Assembly: GCA_014376915.1 (NCBI GenBank) | Contig: JACMQP010000489.1 | Location: forward strand, 1 to 5,425 | Origin: Ramlibacter sp. | GTDB lineage: Bacteria; Pseudomonadota; Gammaproteobacteria; Burkholderiales; Burkholderiaceae | Direction: 5' to 3' | DNA: 5,425 nucleotides | Shown here: positions 1 to 5,425 of the stretch, piece by piece | How the letters are laid out: each line of letters opens with the position of its first letter | Position numbering within the stretch: the first letter of the stretch is position 1 | Position numbers and translations under genes: made by a program | The notes under the pieces: model-generated | Seen by the model: only the letters and a program-made list of their open reading frames with translations | Databases searched by the model: none | What the model was told of the DNA's origin: nothing

Positions 1-7
1 GCAATCA

Positions 8-1417
8 CTAGATCGCCGTCATCCGGCTGAAGTCCGGCATGGCGCCGCTCGCGAATCCCGGGCCGGCCAGCGAACCGAGCGCGATCCTGCCGTCGTGGAT
101 GGCCAGCCGCACCGCGCCCTGCGTGTCCTCGTAAACATCGGGATGCGCCGCCAGGAAGGCCAGCTGTTCCTGCCGCCCCTGCGCCGCCATCCCGTTGACG
201 TAGTGGTGGCCGTTGCGCTCCACGTGGGTGATCCCCAGCAGGTTCACCAGCGCCAGGTCCTGCTGTACCGAGAGGCCCGCCTGCGTCGTCAGGTCCTCGG
301 CCGACATGAAGCAGACCTCGTGGCCGGCCTCCTCGTTCCACCTGGCGCAGCGGGCCGCGTTCAGCACCGACTTGTACAAGCCCTTGCAGGTCTTGGACGA
401 GACGCCGGCATAGCCGCGCGCGCGCGCCTGCAGGAAGGTGTCGAGCTCGCCGTCGGACTCGTCGATGATCACCGGTTGGTCCAGGCCCGCCGAGCGCAGG
501 TCGACTTCCATGGCGTGCAGGCGCGAAATCGGTTGCTCGATGAACAGGATGGAGTCGTTCAGCCGCCGCAACGCGGGAGTCGCCCGCATCCGCCCCAGCA
601 ATTCGCTCACGCCGGCCGCATCCGGGTATTGCTCGTTGCCGTCCAGCGATGCGAAGTACGGCTGCGACAGCCGGTCCAGCACCGACGCGATTGCCGTCAG
701 CCGGTCGATGTCGGCTTGCAGTTTGCCGCCGACTTTAAGCTTGAAGTAGCGGTGGCCGTAACGCTGCACCACCTGCTCCAGCGTCTCCGGCAAGCCGTCG
801 TTCACCGGCGCGACGAGGTCCGCCGCGGTGATGGCGTCCACCATGCCGACGGTGTGCCGGGCCTCGATGGTCGCGGTGGGTTTCAAGGCGGCCAGGAATT
901 GAGCGAAGTCCATGCCGCCGAATTCCGGCCGCTGTGCACCGATGCCCGCCAGGTTGCCCTGCATCGCGGCGGAGAAGGAAACGTCCTGGCTGCGGCACAG
1001 CGCGTCGAGAATCGCGCGGTCCAGCAGCGCCGGGCCGTAGTTGGCCAGCAGCGGGTTGTAGCCCCTCGCCGCAGCGGCCTGCAGGTGGCCGTCGTAATGG
1101 CGCGCGAAGTGGCCGAAGGCGGTGGCGGGCGTGCCGTCACCAAGATAGGCACCACGCGCCAACGCCAGCACCTCGCGCAGCTGGTCGAAGTTGTCTTCGT
1201 TGGACAGCGCCAGGTTCTTGTCGAACCACTTGGGCGCCATCATTTCCGCCGCCGCACCCCAGCTGCTGCGGCCGTCGGTGCATTCGATGCGCGCGCGCAC
1301 GAAAGCCTGCGGGCATTGGGTGAGCGTGACCACGCCGAAGCGGAACGGCAGCCGCAGCACCACCGGCCGCTCGAACAGTTCGATCTCGCGCACCGAGAAC
1401 CGCGGCGCCTCAGCCAT
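8..1417 (-). CDS. Enolase-superfamily enzyme (mandelate racemase / muconate lactonizing enzyme-like), substrate unknown
   Basis: Likely a cytoplasmic Mg2+-dependent enzyme that removes the proton alpha to a carboxylate, as across the enolase superfamily. The reaction could be epimerization, cycloisomerization or dehydration. Residues 1-150 look like the alpha+beta capping domain, with specificity-loop candidates at 24-34 and 52-66. The barrel follows, with the hallmarks in order: FKLK at 225-228 (K226 and K228, the KxK motif of strand 2), LDGNEQY with metal ligand D259, FIEQP with E294, IIDES with D319, and SSKTCKG with K342 as the probable opposite-face lysine of strand 6. Paired lysines favour a muconate-lactonizing-enzyme-type site over the His/Asp dyad of mandelate racemase types. 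At 469 residues it is about 100 longer than typical members. The extra length lies in the cap (about 60-130), a 155-190 insert and the C-terminal tail. The start overlaps the upstream gene's end by 8 bases and has a strong ribosome site (1425-1431). The stop is TAG. Family assignment is confident. Substrate is unknown; a carboxylate brought in by the upstream transporter is the inference. Confidence 0.88.
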   Translation of the reverse strand: MAEAPRFSVREIELFERPVVLRLPFRFGVVTLTQCPQAFVRARIECTDGRSSWGAAAEMMAPKWFDKNLALSNEDNFDQLREVLALARGAYLGDGTPATAFGHFARHYDGHLQAAAARGYNPLLANYGPALLDRAILDALCRSQDVSFSAAMQGNLAGIGAQRPEFGGMDFAQFLAALKPTATIEARHTVGMVDAITAADLVAPVNDGLPETLEQVVQRYGHRYFKLKVGGKLQADIDRLTAIASVLDRLSQPYFASLDGNEQYPDAAGVSELLGRMRATPALRRLNDSILFIEQPISRLHAMEVDLRSAGLDQPVIIDESDGELDTFLQARARGYAGVSSKTCKGLYKSVLNAARCARWNEEAGHEVCFMSAEDLTTQAGLSVQQDLALVNLLGITHVERNGHHYVNGMAAQGRQEQLAFLAAHPDVYEDTQGAVRLAIHDGRIALGSLAGPGFASGAMPDFSRMTAI

Positions 1418-2258
1418 GGCTCAACCCCTCCACGATGCCCCTGAGGTAGCCGATGGAACGGGCGGCGCAGGTCGGCCCATCCGGCACGTAGTCGAACGGC
1501 TCCACCGCGACGATGCCCTGGTAGTCGCCGCTGGCCTGCAGCTGCGCGACCGCCTGCAGGATCGGCACGAACTGCATGTCGCCCTGCCCCGGCCCGCGCC
1601 GGTTCGGGTCGTTCACCTGCACATGGGCGATGTGGCCGCTGGGCATCCAGCGCCGCATCAGCGCGTCGATCGGCTCCTGCTCCACCTGCCCGGCGGCGCT
1701 GCAGTCGATCATGGTCCTGAGGCCGGGCGAGCCGATCGCATCGACGATCCGCGCGGCTTCGGCCACCGTGTTGATCAGGTCGGTCTCGCGCGTGGACAGC
1801 GGCTCGATGCAATAGATGACGCCGGCGTTGCGCGCCGTCGCCGCGACCTTGGCGAAGCTTTCGGTGGCCCGCTCCAGCGCCTGTTCGCGGCTGGAGCCCG
1901 GCGGCACCGAGCGCTGCTTGGGCGAGCCGTGCACCAGGTAGCTGCCGCCCATCAGCGCGCACAGTTCCACCAGCCGCTGCATCACCGCGAGCGTGCGCTG
2001 CCGCACCGGCTCCGAAGCATCGACGATCGACAGGCCCGAAGGCGCGACCAGCAGCCAGTGCAGGCCGGAGATCGAAAGGCCCGCATCCTGCGCGACGCGG
2101 CGCAACTGCGTTGCCTGCGCGTCGCTGATCAGCATCGGGTTGTCGGACAGCGTGAACGGCGCCACCTCCAGCGCGTCGTAGCCCATCGCCGCAGCGCTGG
2201 CGCATTGCTGCTCGAACGGCTGCGGCTGCAGCACCTCGTTGCACAGGGAAAATTTCAT
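1410..2258 (-). CDS. Sugar isomerase/epimerase-like TIM-barrel protein (xylose isomerase-like / AP endonuclease 2 fold)
   Basis: A 282-residue single-domain (beta/alpha)8 barrel of the family that includes D-tagatose and D-psicose 3-epimerases, hydroxypyruvate isomerase and inosose-type enzymes. It probably isomerizes or epimerizes a small hydroxy-ketone or sugar-like intermediate in the cytoplasm. The metal tetrad is visible: E152 (IEPL), D185 (MIDCS), H212 (HVQVND) and E253 (VEPF). E152 and E253 would be the catalytic pair, by analogy with the two glutamates of tagatose 3-epimerase. E158 also sits where that family has a substrate-contacting glutamate. Other landmarks are GLHWLL at 65-70, VHGSPKQRSV at 109-118 and GPGQGDMQF at 222-230. 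The start is 9 bases after the tctA stop, with a ribosome site overlapping that stop, and the N-terminus MKFSLCNEV is a normal first barrel strand. There is no signal peptide. The fold and metal site are confident. Sugar specificity is not readable, and a DNA-repair role is unlikely, since the three-zinc site of endonuclease IV is absent and the context is catabolic. Confidence 0.9.
   Translation of the reverse strand: MKFSLCNEVLQPQPFEQQCASAAAMGYDALEVAPFTLSDNPMLISDAQATQLRRVAQDAGLSISGLHWLLVAPSGLSIVDASEPVRQRTLAVMQRLVELCALMGGSYLVHGSPKQRSVPPGSSREQALERATESFAKVAATARNAGVIYCIEPLSTRETDLINTVAEAARIVDAIGSPGLRTMIDCSAAGQVEQEPIDALMRRWMPSGHIAHVQVNDPNRRGPGQGDMQFVPILQAVAQLQASGDYQGIVAVEPFDYVPDGPTCAARSIGYLRGIVEGLSHG
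1425..1431 (-). promoter_or_regulatory. Ribosome binding site of the enolase-superfamily gene
   Basis: The minus strand reads GGAGGGG, 7 bases before the ATG at 1417, inside the last codons of the preceding isomerase gene. It supports this ATG as the true start. It also implies coupled translation, because the upstream stop lies 3 bases inside the new gene (ATGGCTGA). Confidence 0.75.
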
Positions 2259-2265
2259 CGGCCAG

Positions 2266-2270
2266 CCTCA
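2266..2270 (-). promoter_or_regulatory. Ribosome binding site of the isomerase gene, overlapping the tctA stop
   Basis: The minus strand reads TGAGG, so the tctA stop codon TGA is itself part of the Shine-Dalgarno element, 7 bases before the ATG at 2258. A ribosome terminating on tctA sits directly on this site, which suggests re-initiation and links enzyme output to transporter output. Confidence 0.6.
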
Positions 2271-3803
2271 GGCGCGCCGCGCAAACAGAGAGCGCACCGC
2301 ACCGCTGGCAGCGCCGGTGACGCGCTTGACGCCCGCCTTGAACGCCGGCACGTACAGCAGGATGGTGAAGATGGTGACCGCCGCGAAGCAGATCGAGATC
2401 GGCCGGGTGAAGAACGGCGCCAGGCTGCCGTCGGAGAGCACCAGCCCGCGGCGCAGGCTTTTGTCCAGCAGCGGCCCGAGCACCAGCCCGAGCACGAACG
2501 GCGCCATCTGGTAGCCGCGGCGCCGCAGGAAGAAGGCGCCGATGCCGATCACCAGCATGCAGTAGATGTCGAACAGCCTGGATGCCCCGGCGAACGCGCC
2601 CACGGTGCAAAGCAGGAAGATGATGGGCATCAGCACCGTGCGCTTGATCCGCAGCACCAGCAGCAGCGGCCGCACCAGGAACAGGCCGAAGACGAGGATG
2701 CTGATGGTGGCCAGCGAGGTCATGGCGACGACGTCGTAGATGAACTGGGGATGCTGGATCATCATCATCGGCCCCGGCTGGATGCCGTGGATGATCATCG
2801 CGGCCATCAGCACGGCGGACGGCGCGGACCCCGGGATTCCCAGGGCAAGTGCCGGAATGATGTGTCCGGGGATCGACGCCATGTCGCCGGTTTCCGCCGC
2901 CATCAGGCCGTCGATCGAGCCCTTGCCGAACTGGTCCTTTTCCTTGCTCACGGCCTTGGCCGCCGCGTACGACATCCAGGCGCCCGAATCCTCGCCGACC
3001 CCGGGCATCAGTCCGGTCAACACGCCGATCACGCCCGAACGCAGTACCGTGCGCCAGTACTGGAACACTTCGCGAAAGCGCGGGAGGACCGAGTCCTTCA
3101 ATTCGACCAGCTTGCCTTCGACGGGAACCGCCAGGGTGGTCAGCACCTCGGCGAAGCCGAAGGCCCCGACCAGCGCGGGGATCAGCGCGATGCCGCCGGT
3201 CAGTTCGCTGGTGCCGAAGGTGAAGCGGTTGTAGGCGTACAGGCCCTCCTGCCCGATCTGGGCGACGAACAGCCCCAGGATCCCCATCAGCCAGCCCTTG
3301 AGCGGGTCGTCGCCGACGATGGTGCCGGACATCGTGACGCCGAACAGGGCGAGCCAGAAGAATTCATAGGCGCCGAACGACAGCGCCACCTCGGCCAGCG
3401 TCGGCGTGAAAGCGGCCAGGCACAGCACGCCGAACAGCGTGCCGGTGAAGGCGCCGGACGTCGCGATGCCGATGGCCCGGCCGGCCTGGCCCTTGCGCGC
3501 CAGCGCATACCCGTCGGCGCATGACGCGGCATTGGCCGCGGTGCCCGGGATGTTCAGCAGGATGGCGGTGCGCGATCCGCCGTACAGCGTCCCGACATAA
3601 GAGCAGATCAGGATGAGGATCGCGTCATTGGCCGGCAACTTGATGGTGAGCGTCGTCAGCAACGCGATGCACAGCGTGGCCGACAGCCCCGGCAGGCAGC
3701 CGACGATGATGCCGATCAGCGCGCCGCCCAGGCCGTAGAAGATCGACGTGACGTTGAGGAAGCCGAGGTACGCGTGACCCAGTTCCGTCAGTCCTTGCAG
3801 CAT
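2268..3803 (-). CDS. tctA: Tripartite tricarboxylate transporter, large membrane subunit (TctA family)
   Basis: The large integral inner-membrane subunit that forms the translocation path of a TTT carrier. It works with the small subunit encoded just upstream and the periplasmic receptor. At 511 residues it has the usual family length and many hydrophobic segments (roughly 20-45, 61-83, 111-133, 143-163, 168-185, 203-222, 255-270, 312-338, 358-380, 388-406, 411-427, 468-487). Family signatures are VGCLPGLSAT (34-43), YVGTLYGGSRTAILLNIPGT (69-88), DGYALARKGQAGRA (97-110), FGKGSIDG (292-299), LALGIPGSAPSAVL (319-332), IHGIQPGP (338-345) and LGLVLGPLLDKSLRRG (438-453). The two PG-containing motif pairs, 34-43/75-88 and 263-274/319-332, mark the two homologous halves. 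Near 303-310 the usual EAANNA-like stretch reads ETGDMASI, apparently a subfamily variant. The C-terminus (489-511) is a short basic tail. The start has GGAG 5 bases upstream and lies 24 bases after tctB. Transport should be driven by an ion gradient, since no ATPase is present. Family is near certain; the substrate is unknown. Confidence 0.97.
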   Translation of the reverse strand: MLQGLTELGHAYLGFLNVTSIFYGLGGALIGIIVGCLPGLSATLCIALLTTLTIKLPANDAILILICSYVGTLYGGSRTAILLNIPGTAANAASCADGYALARKGQAGRAIGIATSGAFTGTLFGVLCLAAFTPTLAEVALSFGAYEFFWLALFGVTMSGTIVGDDPLKGWLMGILGLFVAQIGQEGLYAYNRFTFGTSELTGGIALIPALVGAFGFAEVLTTLAVPVEGKLVELKDSVLPRFREVFQYWRTVLRSGVIGVLTGLMPGVGEDSGAWMSYAAAKAVSKEKDQFGKGSIDGLMAAETGDMASIPGHIIPALALGIPGSAPSAVLMAAMIIHGIQPGPMMMIQHPQFIYDVVAMTSLATISILVFGLFLVRPLLLVLRIKRTVLMPIIFLLCTVGAFAGASRLFDIYCMLVIGIGAFFLRRRGYQMAPFVLGLVLGPLLDKSLRRGLVLSDGSLAPFFTRPISICFAAVTIFTILLYVPAFKAGVKRVTGAASGAVRSLFARRA

Positions 3804-3808
3804 GAATG

Positions 3809-3812
3809 CTCC
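3809..3812 (-). promoter_or_regulatory. Ribosome binding site of tctA
   Basis: GGAG on the minus strand, within CCGGAG, 5 bases before the ATG at 3803. It lies in the 24-base gap between tctB and tctA. It is a good match that fixes the start, and the gap shows no hairpin or separate promoter. Confidence 0.7.
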
Positions 3813-3827
3813 GGAAAGAAGATGCGG

Positions 3828-4376
3828 TCAGGGCAGGCGGACCAGGAACAACTCCTGGAACAACAGCGTGATCACCAGGCCCGCGCCCAGGCCGATCGCG
3901 AGCGCCTTGGCGAGCACCCGCGCCGTGAGCTTGGCCCCTTGCGCCTTGCGTGCGCCGTGCTGCAGCAGCAGGATCGAGGAGCTCACGAAGATCCACGCCG
4001 CCAGCCAGAACGGCAAGCCGTGGCCGACCAGCAACACGTCGAAGGTCACGCACAAGGCGATGACCATCCAGGCGCGGCGCCGCTCCTGCCGGTCCTGCGG
4101 TGCCGCCACCGGCGGCCGACGAACACCGCCACGGCGCCAGCTGCGCAGCGCCAGCAGGCCGCCGAGAATGAACATCACGAGGCCCAGCAGCGCCGGCAGC
4201 AGCCCCGGCACCGTGTAGGGGTTGATGTTCTGCTCCTGCAGCCGGTCCATGCGCAGCGAGGCGATCAGGATGGCCGCGCCGGCCACCATCCACCCCATCG
4301 AGGCGACGAATTCGGAGTGCGGATCGACGCGGACGTGGCCGCCGTGCGGCGACTCCTCTTCGGCTGGCGACGACAT
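3828..4376 (-). CDS. tctB: Tripartite tricarboxylate transporter, small membrane subunit (TctB family)
   Basis: The small, poorly conserved membrane subunit of the TTT carrier, which accompanies TctA in the inner membrane. At 182 residues it is slightly longer than many homologues because of a polar first 22 residues (acidic EEE at 6-8, several histidines). Hydrophobic segments lie at about 24-41, 57-78, 103-119, 121-139 and 154-177. The loop between segments 2 and 3 (79-102) is very basic (RSWRRGG, RQERRR) and should be cytoplasmic by the positive-inside rule. The NPYTVPGLLPALLG stretch (52-65) before segment 2 matches the proline/glycine-rich start of that helix in TctB proteins. The gene starts 10 bases after the tctC stop with only a weak GAG ribosome site, so translation probably depends on ribosomes leaving tctC. 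Assignment rests on topology, the PGLLP motif and position between tctC and tctA. Confidence 0.92.
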   Translation of the reverse strand: MSSPAEEESPHGGHVRVDPHSEFVASMGWMVAGAAILIASLRMDRLQEQNINPYTVPGLLPALLGLVMFILGGLLALRSWRRGGVRRPPVAAPQDRQERRRAWMVIALCVTFDVLLVGHGLPFWLAAWIFVSSSILLLQHGARKAQGAKLTARVLAKALAIGLGAGLVITLLFQELFLVRLP

Positions 4377-4386
4377 GGCGCTCGGC

Positions 4387-5397
4387 TCAGGGCTTGGGGA
4401 TGCCGACGGTGTCCGGCGAGACCTTGGTCTTGCCGCCGTTGAACAGCAACCAGGCGTTGGCCTGGATGGCCGGGAACACGGCCTTCTGCGCCGCCTCGCC
4501 GTGTAGCGGGTTGAACAGCGCGCCGCGGCTGGTGGCGTACTTCTTGAGCGCGTCGCTCTTGGCGATCTGCTCGTTCCAGATGCGCTCCACCGTCTTCACC
4601 ACGTCGTCGGGCACGCCCTTGGGAATGAAGATGCCGAAATAGTTGGCCGGTGCGCTGAAGCCAGCCAGCGTCTGCGACAGCGGTGGAATGGTGCCAAAGC
4701 CTTCCAGCTCCAGCGCCTTGTCGCTGACGGTCGCCAGCGGGCGCAGCCGCTTGCCGCGGATCATGTCGGCCTGCTCCACCGCGAGCTGGGTGGTCACTTC
4801 TGCTTCGCCGGCGACGGTGGCGACCACGGCCGGATTGCCGCCGTCATAGGTCACGTGGCGGTACTTCACGCCAGTGACCTTGCTGATCAACTCCATTGCG
4901 TTGTGGCCGGCCGACGTCACGCCCGCGGTGGCGACGCTGATCAGGCCCGGCCTGGCCTTCATCGCGTCGAGGAGGTCCTTGGCGTTGTTGTATGGGGTCT
5001 TCGGGTTGACGCCGATCACCTGGATATTGGCGACGTTGAGGAACAGGTGCCAGTCCTTGATGCTGGTCTTGAGCGAACCCAGGGTCTCGTAGGTACCGAG
5101 GTCCTGCGCGGCGCCGGCCGTCCAGGTGTAGCCGTCCCTGGGCGCATCGAGCGCGCTCTTGGTGCCGATGGAGCCGGATGCTCCGGGCTGGTTGATGATC
5201 ACGATGGTCTGGCCCAGCGCCTTCTCCATTTCCGCGGCCGTGACACGGGTCACCTGGTCGGTCGAGCCGCCGGCGGCCCAGGGCACGATCAGGTTGATCG
5301 GGCGGGTCGGCTTCCACTGCTGCGCCATGACGGGGCCAGCGACGGCCAGGGCGGCGACGGCGAGGGAAACGGCCTGGAGGAAATGGCGCTTGAGCAT
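4387..5397 (-). CDS. tctC: Tripartite tricarboxylate transporter solute-binding protein (TctC / Bug family)
   Basis: The periplasmic receptor that captures the substrate and hands it to the TctA/TctB membrane carrier. Family members fold as two-lobed type II binding proteins and mostly bind carboxylates. The first 25 residues are a Sec signal peptide: basic KR at 3-4, hydrophobic core 9-21, and a cleavage site VMA before Q26. Mature-protein signatures are LIVPWAAGGSTDQVTR (36-51, with family-typical D47), NQPGASGSIGT (69-79), RDGYT (87-91), the 157-171 segment TAGVTSAGHNAMELI, YDGGNPAVV (184-192) and the C-terminal SPDTVGIPKP (327-336). Length, 336, is normal. The segment 103-128, with W116, departs from the usual family pattern of a conserved D-F-P-I stretch, so the pocket may belong to a less studied branch. 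First gene of the operon; ATG with GGAG 5 bases upstream. Family is near certain; the ligand is unknown, and citrate cannot be assumed from the name. Confidence 0.97.
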   Translation of the reverse strand: MLKRHFLQAVSLAVAALAVAGPVMAQQWKPTRPINLIVPWAAGGSTDQVTRVTAAEMEKALGQTIVIINQPGASGSIGTKSALDAPRDGYTWTAGAAQDLGTYETLGSLKTSIKDWHLFLNVANIQVIGVNPKTPYNNAKDLLDAMKARPGLISVATAGVTSAGHNAMELISKVTGVKYRHVTYDGGNPAVVATVAGEAEVTTQLAVEQADMIRGKRLRPLATVSDKALELEGFGTIPPLSQTLAGFSAPANYFGIFIPKGVPDDVVKTVERIWNEQIAKSDALKKYATSRGALFNPLHGEAAQKAVFPAIQANAWLLFNGGKTKVSPDTVGIPKP

Positions 5398-5425
5398 GGT
5401 GTCTCCGTCGGATTTAATTCACTAA
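5398..5425 (-). promoter_or_regulatory. tctC leader with ribosome binding site
   Basis: Only 28 bases precede the first gene of the operon. On the minus strand GGAG (5403-5406) lies 5 bases before the ATG at 5397 and fixes the start. The part from 5411 to 5425 is AT-rich, unlike the rest of the window, as expected near a promoter or 5' untranslated region. No complete -35/-10 pair or operator can be called in so short a piece. Confidence 0.6.

Noticed and set aside
95..1444. Plus-strand open frame of 449 codons opposite the enolase-superfamily gene
   Set aside because: Rich in R, V, H and Q with no motif, and fully antisense to a gene with an intact active-site signature.
1240..2610. Minus-strand open frame of 456 codons in another frame across tctA, the isomerase and the enolase-type gene
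   Set aside because: It runs across three real genes in a different frame and its product is Arg/Ala-rich low-complexity sequence. Each underlying gene has clear family motifs in its own frame.
2756..2769. Short ATC/ATG trinucleotide run
   Set aside because: It encodes three methionines in a hydrophobic part of TctA (346-348). It is too short to be a meaningful repeat.
1191..3524. Plus-strand open frame of 777 codons running antisense to three genes
   Set aside because: The translation is dominated by R, H, Q, A, D and G with no recognisable domain, as expected when the reverse of GC-biased codons is read. It spans the junctions of three well-supported minus-strand genes and is a compositional shadow.
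3774..4442. Plus-strand frame of 222 codons opposite tctB, possibly a regulator
   Set aside because: Composition is Q/R/H/A-rich with no helix-turn-helix or other domain, and it is antisense to tctB. No regulator gene is present in the window.
5411..5425. AT-rich stretch with TTA...TAA ends as a possible operator or -10 box
   Set aside because: Too short and imperfect, and cut by the window edge. It is AT-rich, but no promoter pair can be shown.

Overview
This window looks like chromosomal DNA from a GC-rich betaproteobacterium. The best guess is Burkholderiales, perhaps a Comamonadaceae-type genome. The grounds are the high G+C composition, the strong G/C bias at third codon positions, and a Bug/TctC-type periplasmic binding protein encoded beside a TctA-type permease, a combination greatly expanded in that order. 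The placement is an inference, because there is no rRNA or other marker gene here.

Almost the whole window is one tightly packed operon on the minus strand, read from right to left. The order of transcription is: a secreted solute-binding protein (tctC, 5397-4387), a small membrane subunit (tctB, 4376-3828), a large membrane subunit (tctA, 3803-2268), a TIM-barrel sugar isomerase/epimerase-like enzyme (2258-1410), and an enolase-superfamily enzyme (1417-8). Gaps are 10, 24 and 9 bases, and the last two genes overlap by 8 bases. Co-transcription and translational coupling are therefore very likely. All five reading frames are intact, with their own starts and stops. The left edge cuts off 7 bases after the last stop, and the right edge leaves only 28 bases before the first start. 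The promoter, terminator and any neighbouring regulator or further pathway genes lie outside.

The first three genes form a complete tripartite tricarboxylate transporter (TTT): a periplasmic receptor plus a two-subunit, ion-driven membrane carrier. Such systems import carboxylates. The two downstream enzymes both belong to metal-dependent (beta/alpha)8-barrel families that abstract protons next to a carbonyl or carboxylate group, and both keep their expected metal ligands. The simplest reading is a dedicated uptake-and-catabolism cassette for a carboxylated compound, possibly a sugar acid or related hydroxy acid. Neither the substrate nor the reactions can be named from sequence.

No tRNA, rRNA, CRISPR, insertion sequence, prophage gene or long repeat was seen. 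I found no exotic new system. The best candidate for something undescribed is the orphan pathway itself, and especially the long, atypical enolase-superfamily protein at its end.
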